Assembly (NCBI GenBank): GCA_016699405.1
Contig: CP064972.1
Coordinates: forward strand, 3,875,501-3,939,500
Reading direction: 5' to 3'
DNA from: Holophagales bacterium
GTDB lineage: Bacteria; Acidobacteriota; Thermoanaerobaculia; Multivoradales; JAGPDF01
DNA length: 64,000 nucleotides
Within the stretch, counting starts at the first letter, position 1. Each line of letters starts with the position of its first letter. Shown here in pieces: positions 43,999 through 53,436 of this stretch. The notes beneath the pieces are model-generated. The model was not told where the DNA came from and did no database searches. It was given only the letters and a program-made list of their open reading frames with translations. The position numbers were made by a program, and so were the translations under genes.

Positions 43999-46638
43999 AT
44001 GCCGCTCGCCGTTCACGCTCTCGCCGCCACCCTGCTGCTCGCCACCCCGGCGGCCACGCCCGTGGAGCTCGCTCCGGGCGTCGCGGTCGACCCGGGCATC
44101 CCGACACTGCGCGAGGTGGTGGGCCACGACTTCGGCGACGAGATCAGCACCCCCGACGAGATCCTCCGCTACCTCGCCGCGCTGCAGAGCGCGGCACCGG
44201 ACCGGGCGCGGCTGATCCGCTACGGCGAGAGCTGGGAGGGACGGCCCCTCGTGGTGCTGGCGATCGGCTCGGCGGAGCGGATCACCCGGCTCGACGCGCT
44301 CGAGCGCGACCTCGCACGCTTCGCCGACCCGCGCTCGCTCCCCGAGGTCGAGGCGGAACGTCTCCTCCGCGAGCTGCCGGCGGTCGTCTGGCTGCTCCAC
44401 TCGGTCCATGGCAACGAGATCTCCCCGGCCGACGCGGCGCTCGCCGAGGCCTACTACCTGCTCGCGGCCCGCGGCGATCGCGGCTTCGACGAGATCCGTC
44501 GCGACACCCTGGTCCTGGTCGATCCGCTGCAGAACCCCGACGGGCGGGCGCGCTTTCTCGCTTCGAACAGCGCCGGTCGGGCCGCGGTACCCGACCTCCA
44601 CCCGCTCGCCGCCGAGCGCGACGAGCCCTGGCCCGGCGGCCGGTCGAATCACTATCTCTTCGACATGAACCGCGACTGGATCGCCCTGTCGCAGCCCGAG
44701 ACGGCCGGCCGGATCGCCCTCTTCCGACGCTTCTTCCCGCAGGTCGTCGTCGACCTGCACGAGATGGGTGGCGACGCCACCTACTTCTTCGCGCCGCCGT
44801 CCGCGCCGACGAACCCCTGGATCCAGCCGGCGCAGATCGCGGCGTGGGAACGCTTCGGACGGGCGCTCGCCGAGCGCTTCGACGAGCGCGGTTTCGCCTA
44901 CTTCACCCGCGAGGTCTTCGACGCGTTCTTCCCGGGCTACGGCGAGTCCTGGCCGATCTACCAGGGGGCCGTCGGGATGACCTACGAGCAGGCCTCGCCG
45001 CGCGGACTGGCATTGCGCCGCCGCGACGGCACGACGCTCACCTTCCGCGAGGCCGTGGCGCACCACTTCACCGCCGCGCGGACGACGCTCGAGGTCGCCG
45101 CACGCGACCGCGAGAGCCTGCTGCGCGACTTCCTTGCCACGCGCCGGAGCGCTGTCGCCGAGGGCGAGCACGGTCCGGTGCGCGCCTACCTGATGGCGCC
45201 GGGCAACGACCCGGCGCGCAGTGAGCGGCTCGCCCGCCTCCTGCTGACCCAGGGGATCGAGGTCCAGCGTGCGACGGGACCGATCGCGCTCGGTTCGCGT
45301 ACCTTCCCGGCCGGAACCTTCGTCGTCCCGACAGCCCAACCTGCCGGGCGGCTGGCACGAAACCTCCTGGAGCCCGGCGTCGCGATGGACGCCAAGTTCG
45401 TCGCCGAACAGGAGCGACGGCGAGAGAAGCGGCTCCCCGACCAGATCTACGACGTCACGGCCTGGAGCCTGCCGCTCGCCTGGGACGTCGAGGTCGTCGC
45501 GAGCGACCGGCCGATCGAGGGAGCGCTCACGGCGCTCTCCCCCGCGGCTCCCGGGGCTGCCGACGCTCCAGCGCTTCCCGCCGCGCGCGTCGGCTATCTC
45601 GCCCGGTGGGGCAGCGGCACGGCAGCGCTGATCGCCGAGGCGTTGCGCGAGGGGATCGCGGTCCGCACCGCCGGCGCCGCGTTCAAGCTCGCCGGACGCG
45701 ACTACCCCGCGGGCACCGCCTTCGTGCGGACCGCCGGGAACCCGGCCGATCTCGCGGCGCGTCTCGGCCGACTCGGGGGACGCCACGGTGTGACGCTCGA
45801 GCCGGTCGATTCGGGCTGGGTCGACGACGGCATTTCGCTCGGCAGCAACTCGATGACCTCCCTGCGGTCACCGCGCGTCGTTCTCGCCTGGGGCGAGCCG
45901 ACCTCGAGCCTGTCGGCCGGCTGGTCGCGCTACGTGCTCGAGCGGCGCTTCGGCATCCCGGTGACGGCCGTGCGTGTCGCCTCGTTGCGCCGGCTCGACC
46001 TCGCCGCGGTCGACGTCCTCGTGCTCCCCGCGGGCGACTACTCGCCGGCGCTCGACGAAGGGGCGATCGAACGGCTCGACCATTGGGTTCGAGCCGGTGG
46101 CACGCTGGTGACGATCGGCGAAGCGTCCCGCTGGGCGGGTCGCGAGAAGGTCGGCCTGCTCGGCACCTCGACCGAGCTGCGCGGCGGGCGGACCGAGGAC
46201 GAGAAGTCGGAGGGCGGCCAGGCCTCACGCGACGCGAAGACGCCGTTCGACCTCGACGAGGCGATCCGCCCCGAGCGCGAGCTGCCCGATCTGACTCCGG
46301 GAGCGCTGCTGCGCGTCGAGCTCGATCGCGAGCACTGGCTCGCCGCGGGCAGCGACGGCGAGATCCAGGCGCTCGTCGAGAGCCGACGCATCTTCACCCC
46401 GATCAAGCTCGACGTCGGCGCGAACGTCGGGCTCTATGCGCCAGCCGACCGGCTGCTGGCCTCGGGGATCGTCTGGAACGAGCCGCGCCAGCAACTCGCC
46501 CGCAAGGCCTTCCTCCTCGACCGCCCGCTCGGCGACGGCCACGTCATCGCCTTCGCCGAGGACCCGAACGTCCGCGCCGTCGCCGAAGCGACCGAGCTGC
46601 TCTTCGCCAACGCCGTGCTCCTCGGACCGGCGAACTAG
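43999..46638 (+). CDS. Secreted M14-family zinc carboxypeptidase
   Basis: An 879-residue exported protein. The signal peptide is LAVHALAATLLLATPAAT. The M14 catalytic domain (about 45-370) has the zinc pair in LLHSVHGNEISPAD (HxxE), LVLVDPLQNPDGR, FDMNRDWI, VVDLHEMGG (third zinc ligand His) and MTYEQASPRG with the catalytic-type Glu. The remaining ~500 residues contain repeated beta-rich and flavodoxin/glutamine-amidotransferase-like segments (DVLVLPAGDYSPALDEGAIERL, GGTLVTIGEASRWAG), common in large peptidases of this group. Removes C-terminal residues from extracellular peptides. Confidence 0.9.
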   Translation: MPLAVHALAATLLLATPAATPVELAPGVAVDPGIPTLREVVGHDFGDEISTPDEILRYLAALQSAAPDRARLIRYGESWEGRPLVVLAIGSAERITRLDALERDLARFADPRSLPEVEAERLLRELPAVVWLLHSVHGNEISPADAALAEAYYLLAARGDRGFDEIRRDTLVLVDPLQNPDGRARFLASNSAGRAAVPDLHPLAAERDEPWPGGRSNHYLFDMNRDWIALSQPETAGRIALFRRFFPQVVVDLHEMGGDATYFFAPPSAPTNPWIQPAQIAAWERFGRALAERFDERGFAYFTREVFDAFFPGYGESWPIYQGAVGMTYEQASPRGLALRRRDGTTLTFREAVAHHFTAARTTLEVAARDRESLLRDFLATRRSAVAEGEHGPVRAYLMAPGNDPARSERLARLLLTQGIEVQRATGPIALGSRTFPAGTFVVPTAQPAGRLARNLLEPGVAMDAKFVAEQERRREKRLPDQIYDVTAWSLPLAWDVEVVASDRPIEGALTALSPAAPGAADAPALPAARVGYLARWGSGTAALIAEALREGIAVRTAGAAFKLAGRDYPAGTAFVRTAGNPADLAARLGRLGGRHGVTLEPVDSGWVDDGISLGSNSMTSLRSPRVVLAWGEPTSSLSAGWSRYVLERRFGIPVTAVRVASLRRLDLAAVDVLVLPAGDYSPALDEGAIERLDHWVRAGGTLVTIGEASRWAGREKVGLLGTSTELRGGRTEDEKSEGGQASRDAKTPFDLDEAIRPERELPDLTPGALLRVELDREHWLAAGSDGEIQALVESRRIFTPIKLDVGANVGLYAPADRLLASGIVWNEPRQQLARKAFLLDRPLGDGHVIAFAEDPNVRAVAEATELLFANAVLLGPAN

Positions 46639-46749
46639 GCAGGGCGAAGGGCGGCGCCGCGGCGAGCGGCCCGACCGGCCGGGCGGCCCGGCAGCGGAGA
46701 CGATCGAGGCGATCGTCGACGCTGCCGGTCCAGGTCGCCGGGTCCGGCG

Positions 46750-47076
46750 TCAGCGGATCGTCCGCAGCGAGCCCGGCTTGCTCTTGCTCATCGCCTCCAT
46801 GCACGAATCGGTGCGCGGATCGGCGGCGAAGCACCAGCAGACGTCCTTGCCGCCGGACTCGATCGTCGCCGTCTCGCCCGGCGCGATGGTCAGCTTGTGG
46901 ATCTCCTTCTTCTGCTCGCAGCGCTCCTTCTCGCCGGTGCGAGCGATCACGTGGTAGGGGCGGTCGGTCTTGTTGGTCAGGCTGATGGCGCTCCCGGCGT
47001 CGGCGGCCAGCACGGGAAGGGCGAAGGCCGCCAGCGCACAGGCGGCGGCGAACGAGCGGATGTGGCGACGGTTCAT
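46750..47076 (-). CDS. Small exported cysteine-containing protein, unknown function
   Basis: A 108-residue exported protein that I do not recognise. AAGGAGAG precedes ATG 47076; the signal peptide is MNRRHIRSFAAACALAAFAL followed by PVLAA. The mature part reads like a small beta sandwich (SAISLTNKTDRPYHVIAR, IAPGETATIESGGKDVCWC) with four cysteines in KERCEQ, DVCWC and DSCMEA, probably two disulfides. The NKTDRPYHV start resembles domains that present backbone strands in pilus or chaperone-like proteins, but this is weak. Convergent with the M14 gene across 111 bp. Confidence 0.65.
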   Translation of the reverse strand: MNRRHIRSFAAACALAAFALPVLAADAGSAISLTNKTDRPYHVIARTGEKERCEQKKEIHKLTIAPGETATIESGGKDVCWCFAADPRTDSCMEAMSKSKPGSLRTIR

Positions 47077-47328
47077 TCGATCTCTCCTTGGCGGGCGCAG
47101 GGCCCGGCGTTCTCGCGCTCCCGCCGGCGGGGAACGTCTCCCGTGGGCCGGTCGCGCGTCCTCCGAGCTACGGGACAGCGGAGCGCGGGTTGCGCGGACG
47201 GACGGGATCGGACACCGGCAGACGGCACGTTCCACGAGCATCCCGCCGCGGCCTCCCCGCGCGATCGGGCGGGAAGGAGTGGGTGGGGGCGGTGCTACCC
47301 TTTTCGAGTCTCCGGAGGATCTCCGTCC

Positions 47329-48886
47329 ATGATGACCCACGACTTCAAAGGCCGCCCCGCCCCCGAGCACGACGACCTGCGTCCGCTGGTCCGCCGTCTC
47401 GGCAAGCTGCCAGCCGACTGGCGACGGCGCGACCTCGTGGAGCTCTGCCTGGCCGACGGCATCCGCGTCGTCAACTTCCGCTATCCGTCCTTCGACGGCA
47501 AGCTGCGCGAGCCTCCGCCTTCCCGTCTCCTCCCGTGCCTATCTCGATCGCATCCTCGCCGCGGGCGAACGTGCCGACGGCTCGAGCCTCTTTCCCGGGC
47601 TCTTCCGCACCGGCGAGAGCGACCTCTACGTCGTCCCCGTCTACCGCTGGGCCTTCCTCGACCCCTGGGTGCCGGACGAGCTGCACGTCGTCTGCCGTTT
47701 CGCCGGGCGCGACGGCGAGCCGTCGCCGTGGACACCGGACAACCTGCTCGCCGCGCAGGCCGCCGAGCTGCGTCGGGCGACCGGTCTCGAGCTGCTGGCG
47801 CTCGCCGAGCTCGAGCACTATCTGATCCTCGACCGCGCCGACAATCGGTTCTCCGGCCGCTCGCAACGCAACTACCACCAGAGCGCGCCCTACCTGCACG
47901 GCCGCGCCATCGCCGACGAGATGCTGCGTGCCGCGGCCGGGATCACCGGTTCGGTCAAGTACTGTCACGCCGAGGTCGGCTACATCGACCGGATCGAGTC
48001 GAACGACCCCGAGCTCGACGGCAAGCGCGTCGAGCAGTACGAGCTGGAGATGGACCTCGCCCCGGTCGAGGACCTCGGCTGCTGGCTGCCGGTGCTGCGC
48101 TGGCTGCTGCGCGAGATCGCCAATCGCCACGGCGCGTCGGTGACCTTCGTCCCCAAGCTCGACGAGGGAATGGCGGGAAGCGGCATGCACTTCCACCTGG
48201 CGCTCGCCCGCGACGGCCGCAACGTGATGCGCGGCGACGACGGCGAGCTCACCCGCGAGGCGCGCGCGCTGATCGGCGGCCTGCTCTCGCACGCCTCGCC
48301 GCTGGTCGCCTTCGGCAACACGGTGGCCGGCAGCTTCCTCCGTCTCGTTCCCGGGCAGGAGGCACCGACCCGGCTCTGCTGGGGAAAGAGCAACCGCGCC
48401 GCGATGATCCGCGTCCCGCTCGATTTCTCGACGCCGCAGCGGCTCGACCTGACGATGAACGCCGGCGAGGACGGCGCCTACCCCGCCGACCTGTCACGAC
48501 CCACGGTGGAGATCCGGACCCCGGACGGCTCGGCCTACACCCACCTGCTGCTCGCCGCGATCGCCCGCTGCGTCACGGTCGGTCTCGCCGACCCGCAGGC
48601 AGTGGCGCTCGCCGACCGTCTCGAGGTCAAGGGCGACCTGACTCGGGAGCAGCGCGCGGCGCTCGACGAGCTCCCAGGCTCGGCCGTCGCCGCGGCGCGC
48701 TCGCTCGAAGCGCACCGCGCCTTCTTCGAGGAGGGAGGCTTTCCCGCTCGCATGCTCGACCTCGTCACCGCCAAGCTGCGCGCGGAGGCCGACGAGGAGC
48801 TCTCGGCACGACTGCAACAGCTCCCGGCCGCCGAGCGATTGGCCGAGAGCCGCCGACTCATGCACAAGGACCTGCACAAGCACTGA
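47329..48886 (+). pseudogene. Glutamine synthetase-family gene with a single-base frameshift
   Basis: The two halves read as one glutamine synthetase-like protein of ~518 residues if one C near 47512 is removed. Frame one (ATG 47329, GGAGGA upstream) runs to FDGKLRE; the continuation LRLPVSSRAYLDRILAAGER is in the next frame, from CTC at 47513. The second half has LALAELEHYLIL, HQSAPYLHGRA, the GSGMHFHLAL glutamate/ATP-site motif, PGQEAPTRLCWGKSNR and RTPDGSAYTHLLL. All later residues look intact, so this is either a recent inactivation or a sequencing/assembly error. The substrate may be glutamate or another gamma-glutamyl acceptor. Confidence 0.82.
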
Positions 48887-49177
48887 ACCGTCGGTTCGTC
48901 GGAGCTCCCGCGCGCGCGAAGCGAGCCGGCGAAACGTCCTTCCGCGGCGCGGAGGATCGCGCCGCAAGGACGGAACCGCGGTGGGGACGCTCGGCTCGCT
49001 GATCCCCTCCGCTGCGGCGACGCGGCCTCCTGCGGCGAGCCACGGAGCGCAACGGCGACGGCTTTTCGGACCTGCGCGAGCGCCTTGGTCGGAGTCGACC
49101 GGCGCCCGTCCAGCGCCGGCTTGCGCCGCACCCCGCTGCGACGAGTATCCTTCACCCGTCACCTCGGAGCCGTCCTG

Positions 49178-51388
49178 ATGCCGTTCAACCTCCCTCCGTT
49201 CGCTCACGCCATGCCGATCCTCGCCTTGTCGCTCGCCGCACTCCCTTCGCCCCTCCGCGCTGCCGCCGGCGCCTCACCCGCCGGAGCGGTGGCCGCGCCC
49301 GAGGTGCCGGCGACCGCCGGAGCGGAGGAGTCCGCGGCGGTCGTCCCGCCGAAGGCGGCGCGGCGGCCGCATCCGCTCGTCGCCCACGGCGAGACCCGGG
49401 ACGACCCGTACTACTGGCTGCGCGACGACAGTCGCAAGGACCCGGAGGTGCTCGGCTACCTCGAGGCCGAGAACGCCTACACCACGGCGGCGATGCGCCC
49501 GACCGAAGCGCTGCAGGAGACGCTCTACGCGGAGATGTCCAAACGGATCCAGCAGGACGACGAGAGCGTTCCCTGGCACAAGGGCGGCTACTGGTACTCG
49601 GTCCGCCACGAGCATGCCAAGGAGTACCCGATCTTCTTGCGCCGCAAGGGGGACCCCGCAGCTCCGGCCGAAGTCCTGCTCGACGCCAATCTCGCCGCGC
49701 GTGGCCACGCCTTCTACCAGGTGGCGGGAACGGAGGTCTCGAGCGATCAGCGACTGCTCGCCTTCGCCGAGGACACGGTGAGTCGCCGCCTCTACACCGT
49801 GCGGATCCGGGACCTCGCGACCGGCGAGCTGCTCGCCGACGCGATCCCCGGCACCTCGGGCGACGTCGCCTGGGCCAACGACAACCGCACGTTCTTCTAC
49901 GTCGAGAAGGACCCGACGACGCTGCTCGCCTTCCGCGTCAAGCGCCATCGCCTCGGCACCGACCCGGCGAGCGACCCGGTGGTCTACGAGGAGACCGACC
50001 GCACCTCCTCGGTGAGCGTCGACAAGACCCGTTCCGAGCGCTGGATCCTCGTCACCAGCCGCAGCACCCTGTCGACCGAGGTCCGGCTCCTTCCGGCCGA
50101 TCAACCGGAGGCGGCGTGGCGCGTTTTCCTGCCGCGCGAGCGCGACCACGAGTACCAGGTCGAAGATCTCGGCGACCGCTTCTTCGTCCGCACCAACTGG
50201 AAGGCGCCGAACTTTCGCCTGATGGAGGTCGCGGGCGATCGCACCGCCGACCGCGCGGCCTGGCACGAGGTCGTGCCGCACCGCGAGGAAGCCTTCGTCC
50301 ACTCCTTTCTCGTCTTTCGTGACTTCCTGGCGATCGCCGAACGCAGCGACGGCCTGCGCCGGATTCGCGTCAAGCCGCTCGGCAACGGATCCGAGAGCCT
50401 GATCGCCAGCGACGAGCCCTCCTACGTCATGTTCCTCGGCGCCAACCCGACGCAGGACGGAACGGTCCTGCGCTACACCCTCACCTCCCTGGGCACGCCG
50501 ACGACGACCTTCGACCTCGACGTCCGGAGCGGGAAGCGGACGCTGCTCAAGCGCGACCCGGTCGGGGACTTCGACCCGACGCGCTACGAGACCGAGCGCA
50601 TCTGGGTGACGGCGCGTGACGGCGCGCGGGTGCCCGTGTCGCTCGTCCATCGCCGCGGGCTGCCGCGGAACGGCACGGCGCCGCTGCTGCAGTACGGCTA
50701 CGGCTCGTACGGCTTCTCGAGCGATCCGTCGTTCAACCCCAACCTGCTCTCGCTGCTCGACCGCGGCTTCGTCTACGCCCTGGCGCACGTGCGCGGCGGC
50801 CAGGAGATGGGGCGGCGCTGGTACGAGGACGGGAAGCTGCTGAAGAAGAAGAACACGTTCTTCGACTTCGTCGACGTGACCGAGGCGCTCGTCGCCGGCG
50901 GCTATGCGGCACGGGACAAGGTCTTCGCCGCCGGCGGCAGCGCCGGCGGTCTGCTCGTCGGAGCGGTGGTCAACCTGCGACCCGATCTCTATCGCGGCGT
51001 CGTCGCCGCGGTCCCGTTCGTCGACGTCGTCACCACGATGCTCGACGAGAGCATTCCGCTGACCACCGGCGAATTCGACGAGTGGGGCAACCCGAAGGAC
51101 AAGCGCTTCTACGACTACATGCTCTCCTACTCGCCGTACGACCAGGTCAAGGCCCAGGCCTACCCGGCGATGCTGGTGACGACCGGCCTCTGGGACTCGC
51201 AGGTGCAGTACTACGAACCGGCCAAGTGGGTCGCCAAGCTCCGCGCCACGAAGACCGACGCGCGGCCGCTGCTGCTGAAGACGAACCTGCAGGCCGGTCA
51301 CGGCGGCAAGTCGGGGCGCTTCGAGCGGCTGCGCGACCAGGCGCTCCAGTACGCCTTCTTCCTCCATCTCGCGGGGATCGACCAGTGA
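49178..51388 (+). CDS. Secreted S9A prolyl oligopeptidase / oligopeptidase B family
   Basis: A 736-residue serine peptidase. ATG 49178 gives a signal-like N-terminus (AMPILALSLAALPSPLRAAAG). The propeller begins HPLVAHGETRDDPYYWLRDD; the alpha/beta-hydrolase domain has YGYGSYGFSSDPSF, YALAHVRGGQEMGRRWYEDGK, the nucleophile GGSAGGLLVG, the Asp in TGLWDSQVQYYEPAKW and the His in QAGHGGKSGRF. Length and motifs fit oligopeptidase B or S9A peptidases, but the signal peptide suggests export, unlike E. coli PtrB. Its TGA overlaps the GTG of the gamma-glutamyltransferase, so the two are coupled and may both work on extracellular peptides. Confidence 0.92.
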   Translation: MPFNLPPFAHAMPILALSLAALPSPLRAAAGASPAGAVAAPEVPATAGAEESAAVVPPKAARRPHPLVAHGETRDDPYYWLRDDSRKDPEVLGYLEAENAYTTAAMRPTEALQETLYAEMSKRIQQDDESVPWHKGGYWYSVRHEHAKEYPIFLRRKGDPAAPAEVLLDANLAARGHAFYQVAGTEVSSDQRLLAFAEDTVSRRLYTVRIRDLATGELLADAIPGTSGDVAWANDNRTFFYVEKDPTTLLAFRVKRHRLGTDPASDPVVYEETDRTSSVSVDKTRSERWILVTSRSTLSTEVRLLPADQPEAAWRVFLPRERDHEYQVEDLGDRFFVRTNWKAPNFRLMEVAGDRTADRAAWHEVVPHREEAFVHSFLVFRDFLAIAERSDGLRRIRVKPLGNGSESLIASDEPSYVMFLGANPTQDGTVLRYTLTSLGTPTTTFDLDVRSGKRTLLKRDPVGDFDPTRYETERIWVTARDGARVPVSLVHRRGLPRNGTAPLLQYGYGSYGFSSDPSFNPNLLSLLDRGFVYALAHVRGGQEMGRRWYEDGKLLKKKNTFFDFVDVTEALVAGGYAARDKVFAAGGSAGGLLVGAVVNLRPDLYRGVVAAVPFVDVVTTMLDESIPLTTGEFDEWGNPKDKRFYDYMLSYSPYDQVKAQAYPAMLVTTGLWDSQVQYYEPAKWVAKLRATKTDARPLLLKTNLQAGHGGKSGRFERLRDQALQYAFFLHLAGIDQ

Positions 51389-53412
51389 CCACGAGCCATC
51401 CGCCGTTCGCGCGCACTGCCGCGCTCGCCCTCGCCTCGCTCCTCGTGCTGCCGGCCGGGATGACACCCGCCGCCGCGGCCACCACCGCCAAGCCGGTGCT
51501 CCACGCCCGGCACTGGCTGGCGATCACCGGCAAGCCGCTCGCTGCGACCGCCGGGGCTCGGACCTTTCTCGCCGGCGGCAACGCCGTCGACGCGGCGTGC
51601 GCGATGCTCGCGGCCTCGGCCACGATGTGGGACACCCTCGGCTGGGGCGGCGAGACCCAGGCCCTCCTCTGGCACCCCCAGCTCCACAAGGTGATCGCCA
51701 TCGACGGGCTCGGCGTGGCTCCGACCGGTGCCACGCCGGACCTCTTCCGCTCGCAGGGTCTCTCCTATCCGCCCGCCGAGGGCCCGCTCGCCGCGGTGAC
51801 GCCGGGCACCCCCGGCGCCCTGATGGTGATGCTCGCCGAGTACGGCAAGCTCTCGCTCGCCGAGGTGCTCGCTCCGGCGATCGAGATGGCCGAGGGCTAC
51901 CCGATCGAGCAGCAGCTCGCCGACACGATCGAGCGACAGAAGGCGAAGCTCAAGCAGTGGCCGGCCTCCGCCGCGGTCTTCCTGCCCCATGCGGGCCAAC
52001 GACGAGAGGCCCCGCAGCCGGGCGAGGTCTTCCGCCAGCCCGACCTCAAGGCGACGCTCGAGAAGCTGGTCGAAAGCGAGCGCGCCGGGCTCGCCGCCGG
52101 GCTCGACCGCAAGGCGGCGATCTACGCCGCCTACGATCGCTTCTACCGCGGCGACATCGCCCTCGAGCTGGTGCGCGGGGTCCAGGAGATCGGCGGCCTG
52201 ATCACCGCCGGCGATCTCGACCGCTGGAAGGTGGAGATCGAGGAGCCGGTCTCGACGAGCTACAAGGGGATCGAGGTCTACAAGCTCAACGTCTGGACCC
52301 AGGGACCGGCGATGCTCCAGGCGCTCAACCTGCTCGAGCCGTTCGACCTCGCCGCCATGGGCTACAACAGCGCGCGGGAGATCCACACCGTCTACCAGGC
52401 GATGAACCTCGCCTTCGCCGACCGCGACTTCTACTACGGCGATCCCTACTCCCCGCCGGAGGAGCCGGTGCGCGGCTTGCTGTCGAAGGAATATGCGGCC
52501 GAGCGGCGAAAGCGGATCGATCCACGCCGCAACGACCCGCAGATCTCTCACGGTGATCCCTATCCGTTCGAAGGACGGATCAACCCCTACCTCGAGCTCG
52601 AGGCGACCACGCCGCCGACGACCGTGGCCACGCCGGGCGTCGGCATCCCGGACTTCGCGCCGGTGGCCGAGCCGCCGGGTGCGCCGGTGGCCGAACCGAC
52701 GAGCGTCGCGCCTTCACCGACCCCTTCCGGCTCGCCGACGCCCGCGCCCGGCGGTCCTGTCCCGCCGCAGGATGCACCGCCTCCCCCGCGCACCGCCGAA
52801 CGCGGCGACTCGTTCGAGGAGACGTTCCGTCGCGGCACCACCTCGGTGCTCGCCGCCGACGCCGAGGGCTGGGTCGTCGCCATGACGCCTTCCGGCGGCT
52901 GGGTGCCGGCGGTCGTCGCCGGACACACCGGAATCGGACTCTCCCAGCGGATGCAGAGCTTCGTCCTCGACGACCGCGAGAACCCGTTCAACGTCGTGGC
53001 CCCGGGCAAGCGCCCGCGGGTCACGCTCACCCCGACCCTCGCCGTCAAGGACGGCGCTCCCTATCTGGCCGCCGCCGTCCAGGGCGGCGACACGCAGGAC
53101 CAGAACCTGCTGCAGTTCTTTCTCGGCGTCGTGGAGTTCGGCATGAACGCCCAGGAGGCCGCCGAAGCGGCGAACTTCGTGAGCTATCAGATGAAAAGCT
53201 CGTTCGGCGACCACGCGAGCCAGCCGGGCCGGCTGACGGTCAACGAGCAGGTCCCCGAGTGGGTGCGCCGGGAGCTCCGCACGATGGGCTACCAGGTCGA
53301 CGCGGAGGCGAAGACCTCGGGACCGATCAACGCCATCGTCTTCGATCGCGCTCACGGCACGATGTGGGGCGGCTCGTCGAACCACGGCGAGGACTACGGC
53401 GTCGGCTGGTGA
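51385..53412 (+). CDS. Secreted gamma-glutamyltransferase family protein, divergent
   Basis: A 675-residue Ntn-hydrolase precursor. GTG 51385 (GTGA overlap) gives a signal peptide ending TPAAAA. Family marks are FLAGGNAVDAACAMLAAS, GWGGETQALLW, AVTPGTPGALMVML and EIHTVYQAMNLAFADRDFYYGD. The autocleavage threonine is in FRRGTTSVLAADAEG. The usual TTH is TTS here, and the substrate motifs are changed (TPSGGWVPAVV; QGGDTQDQNL in place of SPGG). A ~45-residue Pro/Ala-rich insert (about 415-465) precedes the cleavage site. Likely an acylase/transpeptidase relative (YwrD-like); true GGT activity is uncertain. Confidence 0.85.
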   Translation: MTTSHPPFARTAALALASLLVLPAGMTPAAAATTAKPVLHARHWLAITGKPLAATAGARTFLAGGNAVDAACAMLAASATMWDTLGWGGETQALLWHPQLHKVIAIDGLGVAPTGATPDLFRSQGLSYPPAEGPLAAVTPGTPGALMVMLAEYGKLSLAEVLAPAIEMAEGYPIEQQLADTIERQKAKLKQWPASAAVFLPHAGQRREAPQPGEVFRQPDLKATLEKLVESERAGLAAGLDRKAAIYAAYDRFYRGDIALELVRGVQEIGGLITAGDLDRWKVEIEEPVSTSYKGIEVYKLNVWTQGPAMLQALNLLEPFDLAAMGYNSAREIHTVYQAMNLAFADRDFYYGDPYSPPEEPVRGLLSKEYAAERRKRIDPRRNDPQISHGDPYPFEGRINPYLELEATTPPTTVATPGVGIPDFAPVAEPPGAPVAEPTSVAPSPTPSGSPTPAPGGPVPPQDAPPPPRTAERGDSFEETFRRGTTSVLAADAEGWVVAMTPSGGWVPAVVAGHTGIGLSQRMQSFVLDDRENPFNVVAPGKRPRVTLTPTLAVKDGAPYLAAAVQGGDTQDQNLLQFFLGVVEFGMNAQEAAEAANFVSYQMKSSFGDHASQPGRLTVNEQVPEWVRRELRTMGYQVDAEAKTSGPINAIVFDRAHGTMWGGSSNHGEDYGVGW

Positions 53413-53436
53413 CGCCCTTCGGCGTGCGCGCCGCGG

